Assembly (NCBI GenBank): GCA_002338125.1
Contig: DDHN01000001.1
Location: 1-32,395 of the forward strand
Length of the DNA: 32,395 bases
Direction: 5' to 3'
Origin: Patescibacteria group bacterium UBA1875
GTDB taxonomy: Bacteria > Patescibacteriota > CPR2 > UBA1875
Shown: positions 6,931 through 15,761 of the stretch, one piece after another
How the letters are laid out: every line of letters begins with the position of its first letter
Position numbering within the stretch: position 1 is the first letter of the stretch
The notes under the pieces: generated by a model
What the model was told of the DNA's origin: nothing
What the model saw: the letters and a program-made list of their open reading frames with translations, nothing else
Databases searched by the model: none
Position numbers and translations under genes: made by a program

Positions 6931-9462
6931 CTACACTCCCGGCCCTCTCGGAATCCCTCCGGGATCAGTAACCGGCATACCTATATTCATCTTTTTAACG
7001 ATTTCCGCATCAACGGTAGCTCGATCGCGGCCATACTTCAATCTTGAAAGTTCGATAGTCGCCTTACCTACATCTTTGTCCTCATTACCTGGTAACGGGT
7101 AAATAGTTTTAACATTAAAAGGTCTTGATGGTAACCCGTTTATTATAAGTTTGATAATTGCGCTAAAATTCTCTTGGCTTACCAAATCATTTTGATCAAA
7201 TTCGGGTTTGAACTGCTTTTCCAAATATTCCCCATCCTCGGACGAAACCCTGAAAGATGCGATCGTTCCAACGTTACCGAATACGGAATCTCTAATATCC
7301 TCTCGCATTTGAGAAATATATTGATTAGCAACCGTAAGCGAAAGCTTAAATTTTCTAGCCTCTGAAAATATTTGAGTAATATTATCAGTAGCAAAATTTT
7401 GAAATTCATCAATGTACATATAGAAAGGAGTCCTTTGACTAGCGTCCTTTCCAGCCCGACGCATAGCAGCCATTTGAAATTTGGAAATAAATATCATACC
7501 AAGTAACTGCATATTCATCTCACCGATTACTCCTTTGGAAAGTCTGATAATAAATATTTTTTTATTATCCATAATATCTTCAAAATTAAAGGAGGATTTC
7601 GTTTGACCAAGAATATTTCGCATAGTGGTATTAGTCATGAAGGCTCCAAATTTACCTACAAACCAGCCAAGTACTTCCGACTTATGAAAGTCAGCTGTTT
7701 GACCCATTTCATTAATCCAAAAATTCTTAACGACTGGATCTGTTACATATCTTAGTTTCTGAGCTAAATATTTATCGTCGGTAAATATTCGTGGTACTTC
7801 AATGAATGTTCCACCCTCTGGATCAGCCATTAAGGCAAGGGCAGCATTCCTAAACCAATGTTCGAATCGGGGCCCCATAATGCCAGTGTGTCCGGGGTCA
7901 TATAGTCGGTAAAGCATTTGAATTGCTTCTTGAATTACAAAGTCTTTCTCTTCAATTGTCTTTGCTTCAAACAAATTTAATCCCATTGGTCTTTCAGTAT
8001 CAGCTGGGTCAAAGATTATAACGTCTTCGGCTCTTTCTTTGGGGATATGGTTAATTATATCCAAAGCGTCATCACCATGAGGGTCAATATAACAGACTCC
8101 GTTTCCAGCCAAAATATCATTTATAATCAAGGTCTTTAGCATCGAAGTTTTACCTACACCAGTTTGCCCAACAACATACATATGGCGTAATCTGTCTTCT
8201 TCGGTAATCTTAACCAATTCTTCTTTCCCTCGAAAATTAGTTATTGCAAAAGCATTACCGGAAATTGCAATGTTTATTGGAGCTGCCTGAGATTTGGCGG
8301 GGAGCCACTTGATCCCTGGTGTATTTACAAGTGCATTAGGGAAATGATAAATGGTTGCCAGTTCTTCGGTGTTTAGTGTAAGCCGGTGTCCTCTTTTTTT
8401 AGGATAAATGCGATCAAAACCGAAAATAGGTTGATCAAAAAATCTAAAAATATAATCAGTAATAATTTTTTCAATCTTTCTGGTACTTTTAGCTTTTCTA
8501 AATTTAAAACCATTCTGTGAAAGATCCGAAAACTGGGTATAGGCACTTTTTATTTGATCATAAATCATCTCTGCCCGATGATTGTCCCTGCCAGAAACAA
8601 TGACTCTAATACGAGCTTCGTAACCAAACTTAGTGGCTTTTCGATCAATATCCCGGGCTAATTCTTCTTCTTCTGGCGTCATTCTATAAGGCTCTAGTGA
8701 TTTTTGGGCTTGGCTACTACCAGGGCTTATTACATCTTTTGCAAAAGAAGAAAACCCTCCAGAGTTATTGCTAGGGCCTTTTTGAATTTTCTGAGCTAAT
8801 TTTTTACCAGCCGTGACCTTATCTGGGCTGGTAGGCCTAAGTAGTATTTGAATAGCTGCCCCCTCATCTTCTTCAAGCATTGAAAGAGCATTGGTTACTG
8901 CTTCAATGGATTCATTATCCATTGTTTGGTAGGTTTTCATGGGGTAATGATAATGTTTTTGACCATAAATCTCTGCCGCTACTACACCGGTTAGTTCTCT
9001 TTCTTTACTAAAAATGTTATGCTCTTCAACCTCTTTAATTTGAGCCTCCGGATAATGAGCTGTAACGGCTTTCTCGACGAGAGGGGCTAAAACAGTCGGA
9101 CAAACTACATAAAAAAATATTTCCTTATTATATGAGACTATTTCAAGACCAAAATGCCTATTTTTATACAAAAAATTATAGAACTTTCTTTTTAGACCAC
9201 TTCCTTTATAGACAGAAAAAAGATTGTTATACATGTTTTCTGCCCGTGATATTAACTCTTTGGCAACTTCCCGCTGGTCTCTATTACTTTCAATCTTTTC
9301 GATGCCGCTATCTTTTGGAACAGTCACTAAAAATGGAATCATTTTTAACGAACGTTCAATTTGTTTTTTGTAGTACTTGGTTCTCCGATATAGCAAAGTA
9401 AGGACAATAAATAAAATAAAGGCTGCTAATACTGAGAAAATTGTAATGAAGATAATTTCCAA
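6931..9462 (-). CDS. Membrane-anchored TraD/VirD4-like (T4SS coupling-type) ATPase
   Basis: 843 residues. One N-terminal membrane helix (about residues 3-24) precedes a long region that includes a Ser/Gly-rich linker near residue 230. The C-terminal half is an AAA+/RecA-type DNA-pump ATPase with Walker A GQTGVGKTSM (about 429-438) and Walker B MYIDEFQNF (about 680-688). The match is to the TraG/TraD/VirD4 and DUF87-type ATPases that move DNA in conjugation. No relaxase, VirB4 or other mating gene lies nearby, so a chromosomal role such as DNA import or translocation through the envelope is more likely; this is inference. The start is TTG (9460-9462) with GGAGG 7 nt upstream. It follows an L,D-transpeptidase and an acidic hypothetical gene in the same direction. 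Confidence 0.85.
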   Translation of the reverse strand: MEIIFITIFSVLAAFILFIVLTLLYRRTKYYKKQIERSLKMIPFLVTVPKDSGIEKIESNRDQREVAKELISRAENMYNNLFSVYKGSGLKRKFYNFLYKNRHFGLEIVSYNKEIFFYVVCPTVLAPLVEKAVTAHYPEAQIKEVEEHNIFSKERELTGVVAAEIYGQKHYHYPMKTYQTMDNESIEAVTNALSMLEEDEGAAIQILLRPTSPDKVTAGKKLAQKIQKGPSNNSGGFSSFAKDVISPGSSQAQKSLEPYRMTPEEEELARDIDRKATKFGYEARIRVIVSGRDNHRAEMIYDQIKSAYTQFSDLSQNGFKFRKAKSTRKIEKIITDYIFRFFDQPIFGFDRIYPKKRGHRLTLNTEELATIYHFPNALVNTPGIKWLPAKSQAAPINIAISGNAFAITNFRGKEELVKITEEDRLRHMYVVGQTGVGKTSMLKTLIINDILAGNGVCYIDPHGDDALDIINHIPKERAEDVIIFDPADTERPMGLNLFEAKTIEEKDFVIQEAIQMLYRLYDPGHTGIMGPRFEHWFRNAALALMADPEGGTFIEVPRIFTDDKYLAQKLRYVTDPVVKNFWINEMGQTADFHKSEVLGWFVGKFGAFMTNTTMRNILGQTKSSFNFEDIMDNKKIFIIRLSKGVIGEMNMQLLGMIFISKFQMAAMRRAGKDASQRTPFYMYIDEFQNFATDNITQIFSEARKFKLSLTVANQYISQMREDIRDSVFGNVGTIASFRVSSEDGEYLEKQFKPEFDQNDLVSQENFSAIIKLIINGLPSRPFNVKTIYPLPGNEDKDVGKATIELSRLKYGRDRATVDAEIVKKMNIGMPVTDPGGIPRGPGV

Positions 9463-9504
9463 AATGCTCCCTCCACCCGATTATATCAAAAACCAAAGAA
9501 ACCT

Positions 9505-9909
9505 TTAATCCTTGCTCTTAGAAAGCCGTTTCTTAAATCGTTGCCAAAGATATTTAATTTGCAAGTCTTCATGGGCTTCTTCTTCTTCAAATGGCTTGCC
9601 TTTATAATTCTTGATAACTTTTTTAGCTGCTAATGAAAAGTTATTATCTACACTTCCTTTCTTTTCATCCTCTTCTTCGCTTATTGTAGCCTCTTTTTCA
9701 GTCGAAAAATCTATCACTTCTGAACTTTCGCCCCTTTCCACTCCAGACGTTGCATGATCACCTTGAAGCTCTCCCGCCTCCTTCTGTTCTAACTGTGGGG
9801 GCAAAGGCTCTCTCTCCACAAAACCTAGACTCTCATTTTTCCTTAACGTTTCTTCTGAGGTTGGTAGCGATTCTCCTTTTTGTGACTCTGGTTTTAATAT
9901 ATTATCCAT
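9505..9909 (-). CDS. Hypothetical acidic, probably disordered protein
   Basis: 134 residues with no family I recognise. Residues 1-85 are rich in Glu, Ser, Pro and Gly and look disordered. Residues about 88-134 are more ordered, with a Lys-rich stretch, an EEEEAHEDLQ segment, and a basic C-terminus around YLWQRFKKRLSKSKD that may form an amphipathic helix. There is no signal peptide or membrane segment. The ATG (9907-9909) has an AAAGG upstream that sits at the stop of the L,D-transpeptidase gene (18-nt gap); the ATPase start follows 42 nt downstream. Position and spacing suggest an accessory or adaptor protein of one of these neighbours, which is only a guess. Confidence 0.7.
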   Translation of the reverse strand: MDNILKPESQKGESLPTSEETLRKNESLGFVEREPLPPQLEQKEAGELQGDHATSGVERGESSEVIDFSTEKEATISEEEDEKKGSVDNNFSLAAKKVIKNYKGKPFEEEEAHEDLQIKYLWQRFKKRLSKSKD

Positions 9910-9927
9910 AGATTCATTATAACCTTT

Positions 9928-11508
9928 TTAATAATGAATAACTACTGGGGTTCCGATGGGCGCCCAATAATAAATGAATTTAGCAATATCGTACGTGGCG
10001 TTGACACAACCATGAGAGCCATTCCAAACGTAATCAGAACCACCAAACGAACTTCGCCACCACGCCTCATGAATAGCATGCCCCTGAGCTGTAAAAGTAC
10101 TAACATAATTTATACCGCACAAAGGGGTAGTTGAAGGCGGATTTGGCATACAAACTCCGCCACCATAAGCACCAGGACGGCCACCAGCTCCAGCTTTTCG
10201 ACGAATAAGAAAGGTACCGGTTGGGGTGTTCCAACCATTTGCTCCAGTAGTAACTGCCCAACAATTTACTTTCTCGCCTCCCGCCAAATATGCACACATT
10301 CGTTGAGAAGAAATATCAACTTCTATATATTTATCCCAGTTAGCTACTAAAACATTATTAACTTCGGTTTTATACTTCACAACATAAGTTGGGATTTCTG
10401 AACGATAACCCTTGCCGGAATTCAAGTTTTTGGCCGTTTTTTCAGCAAGTAATTTAGCATTTACTGCTAGCCCGTTTTCGCCTTCTCGGGTTACCTCACG
10501 TTCTTTACCATTTACTATCTTTATCTTTTCGCTAATGGCAGCAATATTGATTTCTTTTGCAATCGAATTAATATATTCAGAAACCTTACCAGGACTAACA
10601 ATGGGAACGAGCTTACCGTCATCTTCAATAAAATCTATCCAGCTACCTATAACTTCTGCTCCTGGCGAATATGTCTTTCCTTGATAGGTATAGACAACAG
10701 AATACGTGATAATTTTCTGGGCCTTTCTGATTGCTTGCTGCGTATCCTTTTCAAGGATCTCCGGGTTGACCTCTTCGGATGAAATTGTAATGTCTTGTGC
10801 TTGTCCAATCTTTAAAGCTTCTAATATTTGGCTTCTGATTGTTTCTGTTACAAGCTCTTTACCATAAACAGCTGGAATTACCTGAACATTTGTACCTCTC
10901 ATTACCAGCCCGGCATTTTTCTCTGAGACCTCGTAATCACTCGCTAGATTCTCAATAAACTTAGTAAGTTTCCTCTCATCAGCTTGGTAGCTTATTTCGA
11001 CATTTTTGCTAAAATCAGTAAATAAATTAACTGAATTTGCCCCAAAAAACAAGCTTAGCCTTCTCATCAACGAAGCGGAATGATGGAGAAAATTATTTAA
11101 ATAATCACCCTCCTTACGGGCTTTTAAAGTATTATCAACTATCTTCTCTTCCAAAAAGCTAATACCGATTTCTTGCGGTGAAATTTGGATTTTTCTTTCA
11201 TCGATATGGAAAGTTATTTTACTATCTTGCAACGAATTTTTTACATAATTTGAAATTTCTTGCCTATCAAGACCACCAACATCCACACCGAATAAAATCG
11301 TTCCATATAGTGCTTTATTAGTGGAGTTGTTTTGATAGGCATTCACAGCCCCCGAGAATGATATTAAGGCAAAAATGAAAGTTATGAAAAAGATAAGGAC
11401 AACCTTTAATACTAGAAAGCGAATATTGGCTTTTGACTTTTTTAACTTACCTTTTGAAGTTTTCTTTTTTTGAGGTTTTTGACCAATTATATTTTTTTCG
11501 GGGCTCAA
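9928..11508 (-). CDS. Membrane L,D-transpeptidase (YkuD) with VanW-related peptidoglycan-binding repeats
   Basis: 526 residues. A Lys-rich cytoplasmic N-terminus precedes one membrane helix (about 31-55). The extracytoplasmic region starts with GVDVGGLDRQEI, the hallmark of the PG_binding_4 domain that accompanies YkuD and VanW proteins, and appears to hold two such modules (about 60-380). The C-terminal YkuD domain (about 390-526) has the catalytic signature HEAWW...GSHGCVN with His480, His499 and nucleophile Cys501. The family makes 3-3 peptidoglycan crosslinks or anchors proteins to the wall. Four further Cys in the YkuD domain could pair. The only possible start is TTG (11506-11508), which begins within the U-tract of the pheT terminator and lacks a clear SD. 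First of a three-gene cluster. Confidence 0.93.
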   Translation of the reverse strand: MSPEKNIIGQKPQKKKTSKGKLKKSKANIRFLVLKVVLIFFITFIFALISFSGAVNAYQNNSTNKALYGTILFGVDVGGLDRQEISNYVKNSLQDSKITFHIDERKIQISPQEIGISFLEEKIVDNTLKARKEGDYLNNFLHHSASLMRRLSLFFGANSVNLFTDFSKNVEISYQADERKLTKFIENLASDYEVSEKNAGLVMRGTNVQVIPAVYGKELVTETIRSQILEALKIGQAQDITISSEEVNPEILEKDTQQAIRKAQKIITYSVVYTYQGKTYSPGAEVIGSWIDFIEDDGKLVPIVSPGKVSEYINSIAKEINIAAISEKIKIVNGKEREVTREGENGLAVNAKLLAEKTAKNLNSGKGYRSEIPTYVVKYKTEVNNVLVANWDKYIEVDISSQRMCAYLAGGEKVNCWAVTTGANGWNTPTGTFLIRRKAGAGGRPGAYGGGVCMPNPPSTTPLCGINYVSTFTAQGHAIHEAWWRSSFGGSDYVWNGSHGCVNATYDIAKFIYYWAPIGTPVVIHY

Positions 11509-11540
11509 AAAAGAACCCGTTTGACTTGCGGGCTTCTTTT
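11506..11540 (-). terminator. Rho-independent terminator after pheT, overlapping the next start codon
   Basis: On the minus strand AGAAGCCCG, a 9-nt loop and CGGGTTCT form an 8-bp stem with one bulged G, followed by a run of U. The final U residues supply the first bases of the TTG start of the L,D-transpeptidase gene. Just upstream, a second hairpin (GTATCAA...TTGATAC) without a U-run follows the pheT stop. Confidence 0.75.
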
Positions 11541-11577
11541 TTTCTATAATCGTATCAACTTTTTTGATACTTCCCCC

Positions 11578-14400
11578 TTAGGACCGGAGCTCACCACCCA
11601 AAGCACTTAAAGTTTTGACTGCCGCCTTGACAACAGATGATATTTCTTCATCTTTCATGGTCCTCTTATTTGACCCAACTGATAGATTTATTGTGACACT
11701 TTTTTTATTTTCCGGCAATCTCTTTCCTTCATAAATATCAGTCACCTTGTAGCCCAAAAGATTGGGGCTATTAAGAGTCGCTATTTTTTTCTCAATTTCA
11801 TTGATAGTTACTCTTTTGTCAAATAACAAATCTATATCCCGACTAGCAATCGGATACTTTGGCAGTGGTTTGTAAATTATTTTTCTTCCAAAAAATTGCG
11901 ATATTTTTTCTAGCCCAATCTCGCCGATTACAACGTCTTCTAAATCATTTGCATCTAAAATCTTTTTAGCCACAACTCCCAAAAAACCAATCTTTTTATC
12001 GTCAACATAGATATCAGCTCCCTTACCAGGATCAAAAAAGTCAGCTTTCGAACTTCTGAACTCTATCTTTTCAAAATTAAATTCAGTTAGCACTCTTTCA
12101 ACAGCCCCTTTGATAAATTTATAATTATTACTAGCATTATCACCTAATGACAGTAGCCCCAATACATTTTCCTCCACTTGCTGGCTATTTTCTTTACTAT
12201 ATACGCGACCAATTTCGAACAGATTAATTTTTTCAAAATTATTAATATTGTTCGCCGCTACTTCCAATAATGATGGCCAGATTGCTGTCCTCATATATTC
12301 TTGTTCCGAAGATAACGGATTACTGATCCGTATGGCCTTTTTAGCTTCCTTATTGATATCAACAAAAGAACCAGGCACAAAAGAATAACTAACAATTTCC
12401 GTAAGCCCAAGATAAGCGAGATCATGCCTAAGCTGATTATTCATCCTAACAAGACTTTTTCTTTTGATTTTTGGTAATTTACCTGAGGGCAATGTAGATT
12501 TTAATTTGTCATAACCATAAATTCTAATTATTTCTTCGATTAAATCCTCCTCAATAGCTACATCCAAACGCCACCATGGTACCTGAACCGCCAAAAAATC
12601 ATCCACGTTATGGAGGTATCTTCGAGCTCCAAGATATTCAGGATGCTTTAAGAAGACATCAACATCTTCTTCAATAACTTTCGACTTACCATCAGCAAAC
12701 CATTTATTATTCCTTCTATCAAATCTGTAATGACTTGCATGCACTATTCGATCATCTCCAATATAAATGGCATTATGGCCAACTTCCCTTGGTCTTTTTA
12801 AATTAACTTTGAGATAACCACCTTCGTTATCCGGAATAAAATAATGATCAGTAGCCGATTTCTCAATGTGACCTTTTAAAAATAATATGTCACCGGGCTT
12901 AAGATTGTTATCATCGACTGGGGTACCTATTTCAAACTGAGCAAGCGAAGTATAGCCAATAAATTTACCGATCCGAGAATAGATGTAGTCAGTCAGGTAT
13001 GAGCAATCAAACGCCATATCACTATGTGTTTTGTAGCTTGCCCCAAAGACATAAGGTTTACCGATATGCTTCCTCGCTTCTTTCTTAAAATCAAATTTTT
13101 CTACTTCAAAACCTAATGAAATAAGGATATCAAGAACTTTTTTTTCAGGGATATCAATTCCAAGAATTTCTTTAATTTTTGAGATTTGTAAACCAATATG
13201 CTGAACCCAAATCCAAGTTTTCAAAATATCTGTATTAGGACCAATCTTACTTGCAGTCACTTCACTTATTAATTGGGCTGCTCTTTCAATCGCAATCTCT
13301 GGCAAGTTTAAAGGGATTCCTTTTTCAAACCTATTTGATGCTTCGGTTCTATTGGCAATCCTTTGAGCAGTTTTTCTAATTGTATTTTTTTCAAAAACAG
13401 CTGCTTCTAAAACAATATCAGTGGTTGTATTTGAAATTTCTGAATTTTCTCCACCCATCACACCAGCTAAAGCAATTGGTTTTTTGGTATCTGCTATTAC
13501 AAGATCTTTTGAATTTAGTTTTCTTTTTTCTCCATCCAGAGTAATTATTTTTTCATCTTTTTTTGCTTTTCGAACAATAATCTTTTTATCTATTTTCTCC
13601 AAATCAAATGCATGCAATGGTTGGCCCCATTCGAGCATCACATAATTAGTAACATCAACTACATTATTTATCGGCCGAACACCAGTAGCCAATAGCCTAT
13701 CTTGAAGCCATTTTGGCGAAGGGGCAATTTTAACCCCTTCGATTACTTTGGCGATGTATCTTGGGCACAGTTTTGTATCCTTGACTTCAACATCAATCTT
13801 TTTTTTAGAAACTGTCGGAGCTTTTTTAAAATCACTTTTTTTCATCTTTCGATCAAATGTTGCCGCCACCTCTCTTGCTAAACCGATAACAGACAAGCAA
13901 TCACCGCGATTTGGAGTTAACTCAGCGTCAATCATCGGCTCGAATGCTAAATATTCCGTTAATAATTTCCCCACTTTCGCTGAAGGGTCAAGAATCATAA
14001 TCCCTGTCTGGTCTTCTCCTATTCCCAGTTCTTTTTCAGAACAAAGCATTCCATTTGACTCAATCCCCCTAATCGCTACTTTTTTAATCTCGAAGTCATC
14101 AAATTTAGCACCAATCAAAGCTACGGGGACCTTTTGGCCAACCTTAATATTTGACGCTCCACAAACTATTTGAAGAACCCCACCATTTGTTTTTCCAACA
14201 TCAGTTTTTGTTATTTGTAACTTATCAGCATTAGGATGTTTTGTGATTTCTTTTATTACACCAATGACAACCCGAGGCAGCTTAATCCCTATTTCAAGAA
14301 CATTCTCGGTACCAGAAAGACGCAACCCGTCAGATATCTGCTGGGGAGAAAGCCCTTTAATATCAACATATTCTGATAAGAAGGATAACGAAACTTTCAT
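11578..14400 (-). CDS. pheT: Phenylalanyl-tRNA synthetase beta subunit with an inserted NlpC/P60-type domain
   Basis: 940 residues against the usual ~800. Standard parts in order: tRNA-binding domain (about 39-150), B3/4 editing region (about 205-375, with GVRPINNVVDVTNYV), B5 start (about 404-435, ending LGFEVEK), B5 end and class II-like core (from about 603, VPWWRLD, EEDLIEEIIRIYGYD), and a C-terminal FDX-ACB domain (about 846-940). Between the two halves of B5, residues ~437-600 form a full NlpC/P60 fold: GKPYVFGASY, FDCSYLTDYIY (Cys466), LKPGDILFL, GHNAIYIG (His542), IVHASHY (His554), LGARRY. The Cys-His-His set, with 12 residues between the two His, matches active NlpC/P60 enzymes. Frame and host motifs are intact on both sides. 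The ATG overlaps the pheS stop by 1 nt (TAATG). Confidence 0.95.
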   Translation of the reverse strand: MKVSLSFLSEYVDIKGLSPQQISDGLRLSGTENVLEIGIKLPRVVIGVIKEITKHPNADKLQITKTDVGKTNGGVLQIVCGASNIKVGQKVPVALIGAKFDDFEIKKVAIRGIESNGMLCSEKELGIGEDQTGIMILDPSAKVGKLLTEYLAFEPMIDAELTPNRGDCLSVIGLAREVAATFDRKMKKSDFKKAPTVSKKKIDVEVKDTKLCPRYIAKVIEGVKIAPSPKWLQDRLLATGVRPINNVVDVTNYVMLEWGQPLHAFDLEKIDKKIIVRKAKKDEKIITLDGEKRKLNSKDLVIADTKKPIALAGVMGGENSEISNTTTDIVLEAAVFEKNTIRKTAQRIANRTEASNRFEKGIPLNLPEIAIERAAQLISEVTASKIGPNTDILKTWIWVQHIGLQISKIKEILGIDIPEKKVLDILISLGFEVEKFDFKKEARKHIGKPYVFGASYKTHSDMAFDCSYLTDYIYSRIGKFIGYTSLAQFEIGTPVDDNNLKPGDILFLKGHIEKSATDHYFIPDNEGGYLKVNLKRPREVGHNAIYIGDDRIVHASHYRFDRRNNKWFADGKSKVIEEDVDVFLKHPEYLGARRYLHNVDDFLAVQVPWWRLDVAIEEDLIEEIIRIYGYDKLKSTLPSGKLPKIKRKSLVRMNNQLRHDLAYLGLTEIVSYSFVPGSFVDINKEAKKAIRISNPLSSEQEYMRTAIWPSLLEVAANNINNFEKINLFEIGRVYSKENSQQVEENVLGLLSLGDNASNNYKFIKGAVERVLTEFNFEKIEFRSSKADFFDPGKGADIYVDDKKIGFLGVVAKKILDANDLEDVVIGEIGLEKISQFFGRKIIYKPLPKYPIASRDIDLLFDKRVTINEIEKKIATLNSPNLLGYKVTDIYEGKRLPENKKSVTINLSVGSNKRTMKDEEISSVVKAAVKTLSALGGELRS
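12606..13095 (-). other. NlpC/P60-like cysteine peptidase domain inserted in PheT B5
   Basis: This stretch encodes PheT residues ~437-600. Beyond the catalytic Cys466/His542/His554 it keeps the family's LKPGD turn, the GIYIG-like strand and the terminal GARR strand. It also has an extra ~25-residue loop (SATDHYFIPDNEGG...) between the LKPGD strand and the His strand. NlpC/P60 enzymes normally cleave cell-wall peptides outside the cell, but PheT is cytoplasmic and the insert has no signal peptide, so the target is unknown. Confidence 0.85.
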
Positions 14401-15395
14401 TAGAACTGCTCCGTAAATCTTAAATCATTATCATAAAATGCTCGAAGATCATTAACCCCATAAAGAAGCATGGCAATTCTTTCAATCCCCATCCCAAAAG
14501 CAAATCCTTGATATTTGCTGGGGTCAATACCAGCATTAGAAAGGACATTAGGATGAACCATTCCTGCTCCTAATATTTCAAGCCAACCTTCACCCTTACA
14601 AGAACCGCACCCCTTACCACCACAGAGCAAACAAGAAACATCAACTTCAGCCGAAGGTTCAGTAAATGGAAAATGATGAGGACGCAAACGAATATCTCTG
14701 TCTTGGCCAAAGATAGCTCTAACAAAATATTCCAAAGTACCTTTAAGGTCACTCATAGTTACTCGGTTGTCAACAACCAGCCCCTCCAATTGATGGAACA
14801 TCGGAGTATGGGTTGCATCAGAGTCTCGACGATAAACACGCCCTGGTGCCAAAATTCTAATTGGCGGTTTATTTTCCTCCATGTACCTAACTTGGACCGG
14901 TGAAGTATGGCACCTAAGAATCTCTCCGGAATTGAAATAGAATGTATCTGTTTCATCTCTTGAAGGATGATTCTCAGGAGTATTTAAAGCATCAAAATTA
15001 TACCAGGTCGTCTCGATTTCAGGCCCTTCGGCTACTACAAACCCTAAATTTTCGCCAATATCTATTAACTGTTCAAGAATTTGGGTTACTGGATGAAGAT
15101 GACCAACTTGAAAATTTTTTCCAGGAACCGAGATATCAAAATATTCATCTTGACTATCATTTAAAAATAACTCGTTTTTTTTATTAATAAGTTCTTGTAG
15201 TTCATTTTTTAGAATGTTCCCTCTTTTTCCAAGATCTTTTCTTTTTTTCTGAGGCAAATCAGAAAGTGTACGTAAAATTTTTGTTAGCTCGCCTTTCCGA
15301 CCCAGATATGCTGCCTCAATTCGAAAAAGCTCTTCACGAGAAGAGGCTTTTTTTATTTTTTCTTTTGCTTTTTTCTCTAAGCTCTCTAATTCCAT
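14400..15395 (-). CDS. pheS: Phenylalanyl-tRNA synthetase alpha subunit
   Basis: 331 residues, the catalytic subunit that activates Phe and charges tRNA-Phe as an alpha2-beta2 enzyme with PheT. An N-terminal coiled coil (about 1-85) binds tRNA. The class II core shows GHLHPVTQ, EGPEIETTWYNFDALN, HTSPVQVRYM, PGRVYRRDSDATHTPMFHQ (motif 2) and GFAFGMGIERIAMLLYG (motif 3). The Cys-rich loop CLLCGGKGCGSCKGEGW is common in the family and may bind Zn. The ATG follows the stop of the small membrane protein gene by 2 nt with no clear SD, implying translational coupling. Its stop overlaps the pheT start. Confidence 0.97.
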   Translation of the reverse strand: MELESLEKKAKEKIKKASSREELFRIEAAYLGRKGELTKILRTLSDLPQKKRKDLGKRGNILKNELQELINKKNELFLNDSQDEYFDISVPGKNFQVGHLHPVTQILEQLIDIGENLGFVVAEGPEIETTWYNFDALNTPENHPSRDETDTFYFNSGEILRCHTSPVQVRYMEENKPPIRILAPGRVYRRDSDATHTPMFHQLEGLVVDNRVTMSDLKGTLEYFVRAIFGQDRDIRLRPHHFPFTEPSAEVDVSCLLCGGKGCGSCKGEGWLEILGAGMVHPNVLSNAGIDPSKYQGFAFGMGIERIAMLLYGVNDLRAFYDNDLRFTEQF

Positions 15396-15397
15396 AA

Positions 15398-15757
15398 TTA
15401 CACCAAGATAAAGTACCAGATAGGATTTATTATAGCAGCAAGCAAGAAACTATAAAACACTTTATGTTTATTAGTAAAACCCAAAAAACTCCCTAAAAGA
15501 TAAGCTATAAGGAAGATGGAGCCAAATAGTACTCCTGCTAATATTAAAAAACCGGCCGTAGCTGCAAACATTACCCCAATAATAACTGCCAAAATCCAGC
15601 CTATTGTCATGCTGATTATTGCCAATAGTAAACGTTTTCGAGAAATTTTCTGTAATGAAAACAATCGAAAAAATAAAGCAGTATAAGCAGAAATAGAAAT
15701 CAAGCCAAAAATTAATAATATTATAAATCCTACCAGAATACTCCATATACTCGTCAT
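15398..15757 (-). CDS. Small integral membrane protein, unknown
   Basis: 119 residues with about four hydrophobic helices (about 5-30, 44-66, 68-95 and 99-119), and short basic loops such as QKISRKR and NKHK. I recognise no family. The ATG at 15755-15757 is preferred over the TTG one codon earlier because AGGAG lies 8 nt before it. It begins 4 nt after the stop of the preceding membrane gene and ends 2 nt before pheS, so the two membrane proteins and pheST form one transcript. A role tied to PheRS is not implied; shared promoter use is the simplest reading. Confidence 0.75.
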   Translation of the reverse strand: MTSIWSILVGFIILLIFGLISISAYTALFFRLFSLQKISRKRLLLAIISMTIGWILAVIIGVMFAATAGFLILAGVLFGSIFLIAYLLGSFLGFTNKHKVFYSFLLAAIINPIWYFILV

Positions 15758-15761
15758 CAAT

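Noticed and set aside
12606..13095. Intein in PheT
   Set aside because: No intein splice motifs (N-terminal Cys/Ser block, C-terminal HN junction); the motifs are those of NlpC/P60.
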